A DNA stretch of 64,000 bases from Bdellovibrionales bacterium RIFOXYD12_FULL_39_22 (GTDB lineage: Bacteria > Bdellovibrionota > Bacteriovoracia > Bacteriovoracales > Bacteriovoracaceae), in contig MEQL01000044.1 of NCBI GenBank assembly GCA_001770205.1, positions 30,358 to 94,357 on the forward strand, in the 5' to 3' direction. This document shows, one piece after another, positions 53,982 through 63,628 of the stretch (position 1 is its first letter; each line of letters starts with the position of its first letter). The position numbers were made by a program, and so were the translations under genes. Under the pieces are notes generated by a model, which made no database searches, was not told the origin of the DNA, and was given only the letters and a program-made list of their open reading frames with translations.

Positions 53982-54409
53982 AGTTCACTATCCTTATTGG
54001 GAGTGGAAATGCCTAAAATATCGCAGGCCGCTGCAATTAGTTTTTGATTGGTGAATGGTTTTACTAAAATGTGCTTTATACCATAACGGGTCGCACTGAT
54101 GACATCTTCTGCTTTCAAAACACCCGAGATTAAGATAATTCTGGTTTTTTGATAATTAGCGTTACGAGAGTAGTTGTTGATATAATCAACAAGATCAAGT
54201 CCTCCGCGTTTGGGTAAAATATTATCAATGATTATTAGGTCAAATTTTTGATTACTCAACTTTTGCTTGGCCACTATCACGTCATTGGCAGTGACGACGT
54301 TTTCAAATAGTCCTGAAAAGGTAAGAAAAATTTTAACCATATCACAGATTTGTTGCTCATCATCAACAACTAGGGCACTAAATTTGTTTTCTAAGCGTAA
54401 AAATTTCAC
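53978..54409 (-). CDS. Single-domain response regulator
   Basis: 143-residue receiver only: VVDDEQQICD, Asp in LIIIDNILPKRGG, Ser in LISGV and Lys in LVKPF. It lies 2 nt after the hybrid kinase gene and overlaps the outer-membrane gene downstream. Phosphotransfer from the adjacent hybrid kinase is the natural hypothesis. Confidence 0.88.
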   Translation of the reverse strand: MKFLRLENKFSALVVDDEQQICDMVKIFLTFSGLFENVVTANDVIVAKQKLSNQKFDLIIIDNILPKRGGLDLVDYINNYSRNANYQKTRIILISGVLKAEDVISATRYGIKHILVKPFTNQKLIAAACDILGISTPNKDSEL

Positions 54410-54411
54410 AA

Positions 54412-55995
54412 CTATTTCTTCTTTGCCTCTTTAAATACTCCGTCAATAATTGTCGTAACATCTTCTTTGCTGAATGGTTTTAAAATTAATCCTGCGATAT
54501 TATATTTTTGACGATCCTCTTGAAAGTGATTCAGAAACTGAGAGGAAGTTAGATAGATTAAAGGAATTGAGTTGCTTTTTTTTCGGACATTTTTTGCAAA
54601 GTCATGGCCGTTCATGCGCGGCATGTTGTAATCGGTAATAATTAGATCCATTTCTAACTTATCCATCATCTCTAAGGCCTCAGAAGGATCAGTTGAGCCA
54701 ATCATCGTGTGGCCGACTTCCTCCAAAAAGGTACTAAGGATGTTTAAAATCTTCTCTTCATCATCCACGACTAAGATTTTTTTTCTACTAGCATCGTTAG
54801 AGGCATTCAGCGCATTGACTGAGGCAACATAACTGCTCACTTCGATTAAGGGAAGTTGTACGGTAAAAATAGATCCTTCATTACTGGATTTGGTAAGTTG
54901 TAGTTTTCCATGATGGCCTTCAACAATTTTACTGCTGACGGATAGTCCCAGGCCCGTGCCTTCAGAGATTTCTTTCGTAGTAAAAAAAGGAGAAAAAATT
55001 TCACCCTGAATTTTTTCAGGAATTCCTGGCCCATTGTCGATAACTAAAATCTCTAGACATTCATCTTGTTTGTTTTTCTTGAGTTTAATTTCTACAATTC
55101 CGTGAATGTGAGCTGCTGAGATTGTACTTTGTTCCCGGAGAGCATCTAGAGCATTTTTTAGCAAATTAACTATAACCTGCTCCATTTCTATTCTATTAAC
55201 CAGAGTGATAAATTTATCTACAGGGCGCTCAAATTTTAGGTCTATACCGGCAGCACGGAAGGGGGTATCTACAAGCATCATGGATTTATCAATTATGGAG
55301 ATTAAATCATGATATTGCTTTTTTTCCTCACTTTTATGAGCAAAGCTTTTCATATTCATGACAATGGTTTTTATTCTTTGCAGCGCCTCGGAAATATTCT
55401 TGTAAGCGTTATCGACAAGTTCTCTTTCTTGGATAGTTTCATTTTCTAACACGCGTTCTAAAATTTCGCCATGGCCCATGGCGATGGCCAAAGGATTATT
55501 GATTTCATGCGCAATACTGGCCGATAGTTCGCCAAGCGTTGCTAATTTATCGGCCTGGATAATTTGTCCATGGGCGCGTTTTAGTTCTTCTAATTTTTCG
55601 CGATATTTGCGGTGTAATCCTTTTTCTACACTTAAAACATTAAAGCATAAAATATAACGAGTAGTACTAAGAGGAATGACTTTCATTGAGGCGTGCACTT
55701 GACGATCAGGTGCCAAATTTTCTTCTGAGGCATCGGAGGCCAATTTTATTTCCATCTCTTGACTGAGCGCCACTTGATTATTGGCCGAGGCCGTAGCAAG
55801 TAGTGTTTGTAAAATTTTTTCTTCAACGTTTATAATTTTAAATATAGTTTGCGCGTTTCGGATAATCCTCGGAGATGCTTTGGTGAAGGTGGAGAAAAAA
55901 TGATTGTAGTAGATTATTTTAAACTTATCATCGATAATGACGATGGGTTCAAAAAGGGCATCTAATAGTTGAAATGGTTGAGTATCCTCTTGCAT
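54412..55995 (-). CDS. Hybrid sensor histidine kinase with PAS-like and receiver domains
   Basis: The 527-residue cytoplasmic protein has a PAS-like N-terminus (about 8-125), a coiled coil, a HisKA with SIAHEINNPLAIAMGH (phosphoacceptor His), and an HATPase with DNGPGIPE and GTGLGLSVS. A receiver follows at about 410-525 (ILVVDDEEK, LIITDYNMPRMNGHD, YLTSS, LILKPF). There is no membrane helix, so the signal is cytoplasmic or received from a partner. The gene lies 22 bases after the STAS-like gene. Confidence 0.9.
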   Translation of the reverse strand: MQEDTQPFQLLDALFEPIVIIDDKFKIIYYNHFFSTFTKASPRIIRNAQTIFKIINVEEKILQTLLATASANNQVALSQEMEIKLASDASEENLAPDRQVHASMKVIPLSTTRYILCFNVLSVEKGLHRKYREKLEELKRAHGQIIQADKLATLGELSASIAHEINNPLAIAMGHGEILERVLENETIQERELVDNAYKNISEALQRIKTIVMNMKSFAHKSEEKKQYHDLISIIDKSMMLVDTPFRAAGIDLKFERPVDKFITLVNRIEMEQVIVNLLKNALDALREQSTISAAHIHGIVEIKLKKNKQDECLEILVIDNGPGIPEKIQGEIFSPFFTTKEISEGTGLGLSVSSKIVEGHHGKLQLTKSSNEGSIFTVQLPLIEVSSYVASVNALNASNDASRKKILVVDDEEKILNILSTFLEEVGHTMIGSTDPSEALEMMDKLEMDLIITDYNMPRMNGHDFAKNVRKKSNSIPLIYLTSSQFLNHFQEDRQKYNIAGLILKPFSKEDVTTIIDGVFKEAKKK

Positions 55996-56017
55996 ATAGA
56001 TAATTCCTTATGTGGGC

Positions 56018-56491
56018 CTATTTTTTTGGTATGAAGGAAAAGTAATGCTCTTCAATGGCGTCAAATTCCATTTTACTGCTACACTTATCACATTTTATTG
56101 CAGGGGCCTTGCGGTTGTTGATGGACTTAACCTCTACTAAAACTTGTTTTTCCAAATTGCATTTATCGCAGTAATAGGGTGTATAAAAAGTTTGAATTTG
56201 CGATTTGTCCGTAATGAATCCGTGTACAACGTTGATTTGCTCCACCACAATTTGTCGACAGTTAAAATATTTTATTGTCGCTTGAGTTCCTATTTTCGTT
56301 ATCAGAGAAATCCATTCTCGGATTCCGCAGGAGTTAATCATTGCAACTTGATCAAAATTAAAATGATATTCGGGCATTTTGAGAGCAATGATCTTTTCAA
56401 AATCCGCATCCTCGTTGATATTGCCGATAAAATCGACTTTACAAACATTACCAACCACCTGAGTATTTATGACTAATTTTTCGCTGGACAC
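56018..56491 (-). CDS. STAS-like protein with C-terminal zinc ribbon
   Basis: The N-terminal part (about 1-95) has a STAS pattern: CKVDFIGNINEDADF, then FNFDQVAMINSCGIREWISLI, where NSCG stands at the site of the regulatory Ser in anti-sigma antagonists (DSSG type). The C-terminus carries two CxxC pairs, YYCDKC and IKCDKC about 35 residues apart, as in a zinc ribbon. The neighbouring SpoIIE-type phosphatase could dephosphorylate a STAS protein. The exact phosphosite is uncertain because the second Ser of the motif is Cys. Confidence 0.7.
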   Translation of the reverse strand: MSSEKLVINTQVVGNVCKVDFIGNINEDADFEKIIALKMPEYHFNFDQVAMINSCGIREWISLITKIGTQATIKYFNCRQIVVEQINVVHGFITDKSQIQTFYTPYYCDKCNLEKQVLVEVKSINNRKAPAIKCDKCSSKMEFDAIEEHYFSFIPKK

Positions 56492-56524
56492 AAAAAAACT
56501 CCTTTTAAAATAATCTTATAGGTC

Positions 56525-58405
56525 TTATGTGAACTTTGTCACAATAAGAGTGATATCATCATCGAGCGGATGGGCCGCAAAAAAATCTTTGGCATCGCCG
56601 ACCACATTATCGCGGAATTTATCACTTTCGAGGTTAATATTATTTATAATAGATTTTAAAAAATTTCTATTTCCCCAAGGTTTTTCTTCCTTGTTGGTAC
56701 ACTCAACTATTCCATCAGTAAAAAAAACAATACTTTCGCCAGAGCAAAAAGATATCGTGCAGTCGTTGTAAGAGGCATCTTTTCTCTCTCCTAAACGAGG
56801 GCCGTTGGAATCCATCAAGGGATGGAGATTTTGTTTGGAAATTTCTTCGCCGGATTGGCCAGGAATAAAATGCAGTGGGTGATTATGAGAAGCGTTGGCA
56901 TAGATAAGTTCATTTTTTTTGGTATCTATGACGGCAATAAAAAAAGTCATCAATATTTGACTGCCAATATCGCATACTGCTTTATTCACGATGCGCATCA
57001 TTTTTGCCGGAGAATTTAAAAGAGAAGGGTCTGATTGGGCCATAATTTCTAAGTTTGAGGCAGAGCAATTGGCGGTAGCGGTGAGAAGAGCGGCCGGAAC
57101 GCCATGGCCGGTGGCATCGGCAATCATTAAAACCGTTTTTCCATTAATTTGTAAGTGTCCCCACCAATCTCCTCCACATTCAGTGGCCGGTTCATAGAAG
57201 GCGGCAATTTCTAGTTTGCCAAATTTAAGATTATTTGCGGGAAAAAAAGATTCTTGTACCAGTTTTGCCACTTTAAGTTCATTCTCTAAGCGGATTTTTT
57301 CTCCCATCTGGCCCATATAACGAACAATTTCATCGGCCATGTAGTTGAAAGAATCAGAAAGGGCACCAATCTCATCATGGGAGTGAAGTTCAACGCGGTT
57401 TTTAAAATCACTTTGCGCTAGCGTTGATGTCGCGGAAAATAGTTTCTCAATGGAAGAGGTGATAGTGCGCGAAAAGATTATTCCGATGATGATGGCAATG
57501 GAGATAAGGAAAATTCCAAAGTAGAGCGATTTATTCATAAGGGTGGTAGCGGCCAAAAATGCCCGATCCTTGGAAATTTCGGCAAAGACAAAAAGATCTT
57601 CTCCGCTAATTTGATTATGAGCAACTAAAAAAGTTGTTCCGTTTTCATCCACATAATTGCTAACACCATCTTTTCTATCCACAGAATCAACCAGTGAATT
57701 GTAAAAAAGTGCCTTGGCCTGTGGAATTTCTGCCGAGAGATTCTTTTTTAAAAAAAGACGGCCACTTTTGTCAATTATTAATATCTCGTAAATTTTATTA
57801 TTAGCTATAAGATCGGCCAAATCATCCATTTTTACGCGAGCTACGTAGATCTCGTTTTTTTCTGCGTCAAAGGTGGCCAAAACTAAATGGGGAAATTGAG
57901 ACGCTGGGTTGTATCCTTCAACATAACGTCGTTTTTTTTCAATCATTAAAAATGGAATGGGATTTATTTGGGAATACTTGATAAAGTAATCAACGGGTAG
58001 TCCTTGGCCGCTAAGCGAAATTTCATCACTGACAGCAAAAATAAGTTTAAATTCACCGTCTACCTCGGTTCGCTTATAGATGGAAAATTCGATAAAATTT
58101 TTATTGGCCTCAAAAATTGATTTGGCCATTTTTTCTTGTTCAGGGGTATTGGCGTAGATGCGTCCTAAATAATCAGTAATTTGCAGCGCGTGATCTAAAA
58201 AAGAAGCGACCTGTTTGGCGATGGCCTCCGAAGTGTTAAGCCCTGTTTCATAGATGTAGGCAGATTTATCTTCGCGAAAAAGTTTAAGTGCGAAATAGGC
58301 GTAGTAAGATAGAGACGAAGCGACCAGAAGTATAACTACCGCAATAAGTTTTAACTTAATAGGAATGCGAACTTTTCTTATTTTAGCAATAGTATTATTT
58401 TCCAT
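56525..58405 (-). CDS. Membrane sensor with HAMP and SpoIIE/PP2C phosphatase domain
   Basis: 626 residues: transmembrane helix (about 15-35), a periplasmic sensor region (about 40-285) of dCache size, a second helix (about 290-312), a HAMP (with LFSATSTLAQSDF and HDEIGALSDSFNYMADEI), then a PP2C-type phosphatase (about 385-626) with GGDWWGH, IADATGHGVPAALLTA and DGIVECTN. These acidic residues bind metal. It leads the five-gene operon and should dephosphorylate a STAS-like protein, here the next gene. Confidence 0.9.
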   Translation of the reverse strand: MENNTIAKIRKVRIPIKLKLIAVVILLVASSLSYYAYFALKLFREDKSAYIYETGLNTSEAIAKQVASFLDHALQITDYLGRIYANTPEQEKMAKSIFEANKNFIEFSIYKRTEVDGEFKLIFAVSDEISLSGQGLPVDYFIKYSQINPIPFLMIEKKRRYVEGYNPASQFPHLVLATFDAEKNEIYVARVKMDDLADLIANNKIYEILIIDKSGRLFLKKNLSAEIPQAKALFYNSLVDSVDRKDGVSNYVDENGTTFLVAHNQISGEDLFVFAEISKDRAFLAATTLMNKSLYFGIFLISIAIIIGIIFSRTITSSIEKLFSATSTLAQSDFKNRVELHSHDEIGALSDSFNYMADEIVRYMGQMGEKIRLENELKVAKLVQESFFPANNLKFGKLEIAAFYEPATECGGDWWGHLQINGKTVLMIADATGHGVPAALLTATANCSASNLEIMAQSDPSLLNSPAKMMRIVNKAVCDIGSQILMTFFIAVIDTKKNELIYANASHNHPLHFIPGQSGEEISKQNLHPLMDSNGPRLGERKDASYNDCTISFCSGESIVFFTDGIVECTNKEEKPWGNRNFLKSIINNINLESDKFRDNVVGDAKDFFAAHPLDDDITLIVTKFT

Positions 58406-58426
58406 GTAGAATCTTCTTTGATTATT

Positions 58427-58457
58427 ATGACAAATTGAGAGAAAATTACAATATAAT
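58427..58457 (+). promoter_or_regulatory. Candidate sigma-70 promoter for the 58500 gene
   Basis: TATAAT at 58452-58457 and ATGACA at 58427-58432 with a 19-base spacer, in the 94-base gap between divergent genes. The spacing is wide, so confidence is moderate. Confidence 0.4.
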
Positions 58458-58499
58458 AATTTAGGTTATATTGCGCGAGGGTTAGAGGATTTTTTTTTA

Positions 58500-61400
58500 A
58501 TGATTCGACGTTTCTTTGATTATTTTTTGATTGCTTTCTTTTCAGTGGTGGCCTATCTGAGCGGGGAGCAAGTTTTTGGAACAGCTCGCAGCGATATGGT
58601 TGCCGAGTCAGCAGATATTGTAGGGAAAATTTTAAAAGTTTCCCATGTAGTTAAGTTAAAGGCGGAAGGATTTTTGGCATGGAATGATGCAAAAGAAGAG
58701 CAATCACTGGTATTAAATGATCAGGTATATGTTCATGACTTTTCCGCTACAACGCTGGCATTTTCAAGTGGGGAAGAGGTTCGTTTGGCCTCGAATACTC
58801 TTTTGAAAATTGATGGGACGAAAGATCTCCCTGAAATTAATCTCAAAAGTGGATTAGTCTACTTTAAAATTTTAGATGAAAAAAAATCGAAATTAAGCTT
58901 GCAAATGGGAGGGAAGAAGATAACTTTCAAAAAAAAACGAGGAACAAGTGCAGAGCTTGAGATTTTTAAACAGGAAGAGTCTCTAAAAATAGTAGTTCAT
59001 CAGGGAGAGGTCCAAATGGCCTCTCAAATAGCAACAGACGATAAAGTAGAAAACTTAGATATCAGCGAGTCGCAGTTTATAGAATTAAATGGCCAAGAAA
59101 GTATACCTATTGAGGCCGTTAAAGTAAGAGAAGCAACTTTGTTTTTACAAAAACCCAATGATGGAGAAAAAATTGTCTCTTATGAAAATAGTGGGCAGGT
59201 GGAATTTTTTTGGAAGCAGTTGGCATCAGGTAAGGCCACCAAAATTCAAGTCGCTAAAGATCGAAAATTTGAAAACATACTTTTTGAGGAGAGAGTGGAA
59301 TTGGGCGTAACGTCGCTGTTTTTTAACTACGATTCCCCGGGTAGCTTCTATTGGCGCGCGCTTACTGTGATAGATGATGGTTCCGAGGAGGAAGAAGAGA
59401 TGACTCCCCCGCATAGTTTTTCAATAGTCAAAAACAGTCCTCCTGAATTTTACTATCCGGAGGAAGGGAGTACCATCTTTTTGGATGAGGATGGCCGAGT
59501 ATTAAACAAGACTCAAGCAATATTGGAGTGGCAATCCAAACAGGACGCAGATTACTTTTTGGAGTTGTATAAGGGAGAAGATAATGTAGTTGGACAACGG
59601 CAAAAAACTAATCGCTACAAATTGTCTAGCTTTTCCGAGGGCGCCTATCGTTTTCGAGTGAAGTATAAAAATCTTGATATGCCAGATTCTCCTTGGACGT
59701 CATTTCGCAATTTTTTTATCGAAAGAGTGCAACTCCCGCGCATAAATACCTTGGCCGCCCCTTCGGATGGAGAAGAGTTTATAACAAATCCACAAGGGAT
59801 CGATCTTCGCTGGGAAGCAGATAAAAATGCCGTCGGTTACTTAATTATGCTTGCAACCGACATGGAGTTTGAAAATGTTGTGGTTAGAAAAACGGTCTAT
59901 GATCATGAATTCAATTTTATGCCAGAAAAATTTTCTACCTATTTCTGGAAGGTAATGCCCATTGATCGCTTGCAACGAAAAACCACTTTCTCTCCAATTT
60001 TTAGTTTTTCCTTGGCCAATTATGCGGTAGAACCCCATTTTCCCACGGCCCAAGACGAATTGGTATTAAAGAGCGTAGATGATAAGATATCTTTTTTAGT
60101 CTCCGGAACAATGCATCCACAGGTTCAATACTACTTACAAATTGGGGTAAGTGAAAATTTCGAAGGCCATTTTTTTGAGGCCCCTCTGTCGACCTCTGCT
60201 TACAAATGGGAAGAGAGCGAAGAAGGACAGTTTTTTTGGCGCATAAAGATGGCCGACCCATACGGAATAATTAGCTATTCTCAAGCTATTCCTATTAAAA
60301 TTGAACAGGCCCCAGAGTTAAAAAAACCGGTGATTGATTTGCAAAATATAGAGCAGCAAATGGATATTAAGCGGGTTCAACCGAAAAAGCGAAAAAATAA
60401 AAATTCCACTTTTTTACATCGCTTTTTTAATTTTATTATAAGTAGTGCATATGCGGAGAGCGTGGAGAGTGAAGAGTATGTCGACATTGTAAGTATAAGA
60501 TGGCCCAAACAGAAATTAGCAGTTAAGTATTGCCTGGAAATTTATCGTGATGAAAAGGGGCAACGTCAGCTTTTATCCACTATTGTCAGTGGAGTGCAAT
60601 ATGACTGGAAAGATCCACAGCAAGGAAGAGTTTTTTGGCGTATTGCGGTGATTGACAAATGGGGAAGGCAGAGTCCTTTTAGTGATCTTATTGCCTTAGA
60701 TGTTGTATTGCCGGAGAGCCTAAAACCCTTTGATCCACCTCGCTTGATTTGGCCTTTGTATGATCAGGCCATTGATTTGAAAGATTCTATGGCCACCTTT
60801 TCTTGGCAGGGGGCCCACGGAAGCATTAAGTATCAGTTTGTTATTGCACATGATGATCAATTCAAGGTTCCTATTTTTAAAACGGAACTTACTGGCCAAT
60901 CAGTGGCCGTAGATCTTTCACAGATTGTGCAAAGGAAGGCCCTTTTTTGGCAGGTGGTTGCCTGGAATAATCTAGGTAAAAAGTCAACAACGATTAGACA
61001 GAAGGTGATAATCAATCCTCCCAAAAGAAGAAAAAAAATTACGCATCCTGGATTGCATAAAAATTTAGCGATGATGTTAACACCTAGTTTTGTTAAATAT
61101 AAATCCAGCAATGAAGAGTTAAATATTGAAATCAATTTTGATGGAATTGTTTATACCTCTTTTGCCTTGGCCGGCCAATGGGAGCGTTCTAATGGAGATT
61201 TTTTTGCCATGCAATCATCTCGCACTTCGGGAGAAGTTTTTGGAGAAGTGGCCTATCAAGATAACGAATTATACTTATCCTACAACCGCTTTTATTCTTT
61301 AGGACTTTCCTTGCCAACATACATTGGCCTAGGAGTGGGGGGAGATTTCATTACTCAACTTGAGCGAAAAAATGGTGATTTTACTAATGATAATGAACTT

Positions 61401-61658
61401 TTTTATGAATTACTATTACTAGGCGGCATAGAGTGGGGAACAGCGCATAAGAGTCGCTGGATTCATGTCGCAGAATTAGGAATAGGTGGAGGATCAACTC
61501 TTCATCTTCAACTAAAATATCAATTGTCGTTTGAGTTATTTAATACATATTTTCTTTTTGTAGACGCCGCTCTCACTAAGCGTTTTTTATATGGTAAAGA
61601 AGTGGTGATTGAGCTTGATCAGGATAAAATAGGAATTGGGATTAAAAAATTATTTTAA
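58500..61658 (+). CDS. Large secreted FecR-domain protein with FN3-like repeats and C-terminal barrel-like domain
   Basis: 1052 residues with a signal-like N-terminus (about 1-24). A FecR-like region follows (about 40-200: VKLKAEGFLAWNDAKEEQSL, then RLASNTLLKIDG and INLKSGLVYFKI). Then come several repeats of sandwich type with the shared pattern P..G..., W..., Y.LQ..., FYWR or FFWRI (about 215-840). A low-complexity, basic insertion lies near 615-660. The final 200 residues are strand-rich and end in KKLF, like an outer-membrane barrel. The pattern is common in predatory/gliding bacteria but its role is unknown. Ribosome site AGAGGA is separated from ATG by nine T. Confidence 0.7.
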   Translation: MIRRFFDYFLIAFFSVVAYLSGEQVFGTARSDMVAESADIVGKILKVSHVVKLKAEGFLAWNDAKEEQSLVLNDQVYVHDFSATTLAFSSGEEVRLASNTLLKIDGTKDLPEINLKSGLVYFKILDEKKSKLSLQMGGKKITFKKKRGTSAELEIFKQEESLKIVVHQGEVQMASQIATDDKVENLDISESQFIELNGQESIPIEAVKVREATLFLQKPNDGEKIVSYENSGQVEFFWKQLASGKATKIQVAKDRKFENILFEERVELGVTSLFFNYDSPGSFYWRALTVIDDGSEEEEEMTPPHSFSIVKNSPPEFYYPEEGSTIFLDEDGRVLNKTQAILEWQSKQDADYFLELYKGEDNVVGQRQKTNRYKLSSFSEGAYRFRVKYKNLDMPDSPWTSFRNFFIERVQLPRINTLAAPSDGEEFITNPQGIDLRWEADKNAVGYLIMLATDMEFENVVVRKTVYDHEFNFMPEKFSTYFWKVMPIDRLQRKTTFSPIFSFSLANYAVEPHFPTAQDELVLKSVDDKISFLVSGTMHPQVQYYLQIGVSENFEGHFFEAPLSTSAYKWEESEEGQFFWRIKMADPYGIISYSQAIPIKIEQAPELKKPVIDLQNIEQQMDIKRVQPKKRKNKNSTFLHRFFNFIISSAYAESVESEEYVDIVSIRWPKQKLAVKYCLEIYRDEKGQRQLLSTIVSGVQYDWKDPQQGRVFWRIAVIDKWGRQSPFSDLIALDVVLPESLKPFDPPRLIWPLYDQAIDLKDSMATFSWQGAHGSIKYQFVIAHDDQFKVPIFKTELTGQSVAVDLSQIVQRKALFWQVVAWNNLGKKSTTIRQKVIINPPKRRKKITHPGLHKNLAMMLTPSFVKYKSSNEELNIEINFDGIVYTSFALAGQWERSNGDFFAMQSSRTSGEVFGEVAYQDNELYLSYNRFYSLGLSLPTYIGLGVGGDFITQLERKNGDFTNDNELFYELLLLGGIEWGTAHKSRWIHVAELGIGGGSTLHLQLKYQLSFELFNTYFLFVDAALTKRFLYGKEVVIELDQDKIGIGIKKLF

Positions 61659-61841
61659 GCTTGGTTTTTTTACAACTTCGATTTTGTCTCTGTATGATAT
61701 AACACTTCTACTCCAAGCGATTTTAATTTTCTAATTTTGATGCGAGCACTAAATTATGCGAAGAAAAAAATGGGATAGCTCAGTCTGTCTTTCCGAGCGT
61801 TGCTCCCTTATTCCTTAATAATGAAATTCTTCCTCGACTCA

Positions 61842-62450
61842 CTAATCTAGCTTATTCAATACTAAATCCAAACGCGAAACGAAATTAAGAAGGTCTTCCT
61901 TTTGTTCGACCAGATAATCTTCATCAGAAATTACTGTATTTGATAAAGTATGTTGTTGTTCCCACTGTTCAAAAGGATTTAAAGCATCAGCACGAATTCT
62001 TCTTTCTTCCTCTCCATTTCTTCCATATTTAGAAGCAATTGCAGGGAACCCTACGCCAACTCCGAAACCTGCTCCAGAAACTAATGTATACATTGTCCAC
62101 GCTGATATTGCAGGAACTTCTATAGCTACTCCGATAAATGTTATAAATGCAGCACCTGCTCCCATGAAGGCGGCGGCTCCAGATGAGTAAGAAACCTGCA
62201 TTCTTTCTTTGAATCTTATTCTTTTTAACTCTTTCGTAGCATAATATTCGGATGGCCCGAGGAATTTACAATCATCGTCTGCTTGACAAAATTCAAACTT
62301 AATAAATTCTTCATCATCAATAAATTCTTTAATAACATTTATACGACTTGAACTTTCTTTTGTAATAACATCAGCAAAGGAAGTAAATGAACCTAGTAAA
62401 AGTATAGACATTAATAATATTTTCACTGGCCATCCTTTGGAGTTTTTCAT
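61842..62450 (-). CDS. Small exported/membrane protein, unknown function
   Basis: 202 residues with a signal peptide (1-26, ending FTSFA). A cysteine pair in FCQADDDCKFLG is followed by a short charged segment and a Gly/Ala-rich hydrophobic stretch (about 90-140), probably two membrane helices. I do not recognise it. Together with flanking DNA it lies in a patch with about 2 GGCC sites in 1.1 kb, against 7-9 per kb elsewhere, so it may be a recent acquisition. The ribosome site is weak. Confidence 0.5.
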   Translation of the reverse strand: MKNSKGWPVKILLMSILLLGSFTSFADVITKESSSRINVIKEFIDDEEFIKFEFCQADDDCKFLGPSEYYATKELKRIRFKERMQVSYSSGAAAFMGAGAAFITFIGVAIEVPAISAWTMYTLVSGAGFGVGVGFPAIASKYGRNGEEERRIRADALNPFEQWEQQHTLSNTVISDEDYLVEQKEDLLNFVSRLDLVLNKLD

Positions 62451-62796
62451 CCTAATTTACGAATCAAATATTATAAATCAATGCCCATTATTTCAGATTG
62501 TGGTGAAAAATGGGGGTTAATCGTTCACCAATCTAATTCCCATGTCCTTAAGGCGACTGTAGCCTTCCCTTTGGACACGCATTATTATATATAAGCTTAG
62601 TGTAATGTAAAGTTGAGCTCAGCGATAGGATAAGTGTAAATTTTTACCGCACTGTCAATTTTTTTTCCACCAAATAAAATGGAGTTAAGAAGGCGCAAGG
62701 ACGAGAACCATAACGGGATTGAGCATGGATATAGTTCCAACTCGGATCTAATTTGTCCGGCGATCTACTAAATGTAAAAGGAAGAAGGTGTTATTT
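62451..62796. other. Gene-free stretch before the RNA-ligase-like gene
   Basis: No convincing gene. There are two open minus-strand frames that may be debris: about 21 codons ending in TAA near 62517-62519 (from ATG CGT), and about 48 codons from just after a stop at about 62792 to TAA near 62648. Both look coding-like but have no ribosome site. A GAAGG ribosome site for the downstream ATG (62797) lies at 62784-62788. Confidence 0.4.
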
Positions 62797-63597
62797 ATGA
62801 ACAATGAAAACAGCAAACAAAGTAATGAAGCAACCGCATTAACGCTGATGGCCGACTTTCCTAAAATATATTGCCCGCTTGTGCGCAAGATATTTAAGAT
62901 AGATCCAGTTATTTTTAAAAAACTAGGATCTCGCTATAAACTAAAGGCCCCCGAAGTCTATTTGGTTATTAACAAAGTCAATCCCGGATATGAGTGGGTT
63001 TTTGAAGATCCCGAAACCATTGCCGTAGAAAAACTAGATGGAACTAATATAAAAATCAAAACAGAAAAAGGACGACTAGTGGCCGTCCAGAATCGAATGA
63101 ATATCATCGATCCACTTAAGGTAGTAGGAGGGCCAGCACATATCGTAGATGGTATTTTGCGCTCGGCCTCCAAAGATTTAATCAAACCAGATGGTGAACA
63201 GGTCGGAGAGTTGATAGGCCCTAAATTACAAGGCAATCCCTACAAACTGGAGTCACATGAGTGGTATCCTTTTGAGAAGGCCATTACCGATTTGAGATAT
63301 AAATCTTTTCATGAGCATGAACGGAATTTTGAAAATTGGAGTTCTTGGTTTAAAGATCATTTACACTCTCGTTATTTTACTAAACGTGCTTCTAAGTTGG
63401 GATTGACGGAGTCAGTTTTTGCGGAAGGAGTTATTTTTTATAATCTCAAACGCAAAGCAGAGAATAAGTCTTGGCGGGCCAAACTTCGTCGCGATATGTT
63501 TGCTTGGTTTTATGAACCAGAGATTCCTGTGGCCGGATATGATCCTAATGCTGAATATTCAGATGAGGATCTAAAGCTTCAGGATCTTAAAGACTAA
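62797..63597 (+). CDS. RNA/DNA ligase family protein (covalent nucleotidyltransferase)
   Basis: ATG 62797 is used because of GAAGG eight bases upstream (a GTG at 62788 adds three residues). The 266 residues contain motif I EKLDGTN with nucleophile Lys79, an IKIK strand and VAVQNRMN as the conserved Arg region, GELIGPKLQGNPY (motif III-like), FAEGVIFYN (motif IV) and KSWRAKLRRDM (motif V). These are the motifs that carry AMP in ATP-dependent RNA and DNA ligases. It is short, without an OB-fold or other domain, so it resembles minimal RNA ligases (Rnl-type). No RNA-repair partner (kinase, phosphatase) is adjacent. Confidence 0.78.
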   Translation: MNNENSKQSNEATALTLMADFPKIYCPLVRKIFKIDPVIFKKLGSRYKLKAPEVYLVINKVNPGYEWVFEDPETIAVEKLDGTNIKIKTEKGRLVAVQNRMNIIDPLKVVGGPAHIVDGILRSASKDLIKPDGEQVGELIGPKLQGNPYKLESHEWYPFEKAITDLRYKSFHEHERNFENWSSWFKDHLHSRYFTKRASKLGLTESVFAEGVIFYNLKRKAENKSWRAKLRRDMFAWFYEPEIPVAGYDPNAEYSDEDLKLQDLKD

Positions 63598-63628
63598 TCA
63601 CTTGCATTCTTTAACTACAAGCAAATAG

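Noticed and set aside
56144..56476. 110-codon plus-strand frame
   Set aside because: Antisense of the STAS-like gene in the signalling operon.
62680..62775. 30-codon plus-strand frame starting ATG GAG
   Set aside because: No ribosome site; an opposite-strand frame is also open here, so neither can be chosen.
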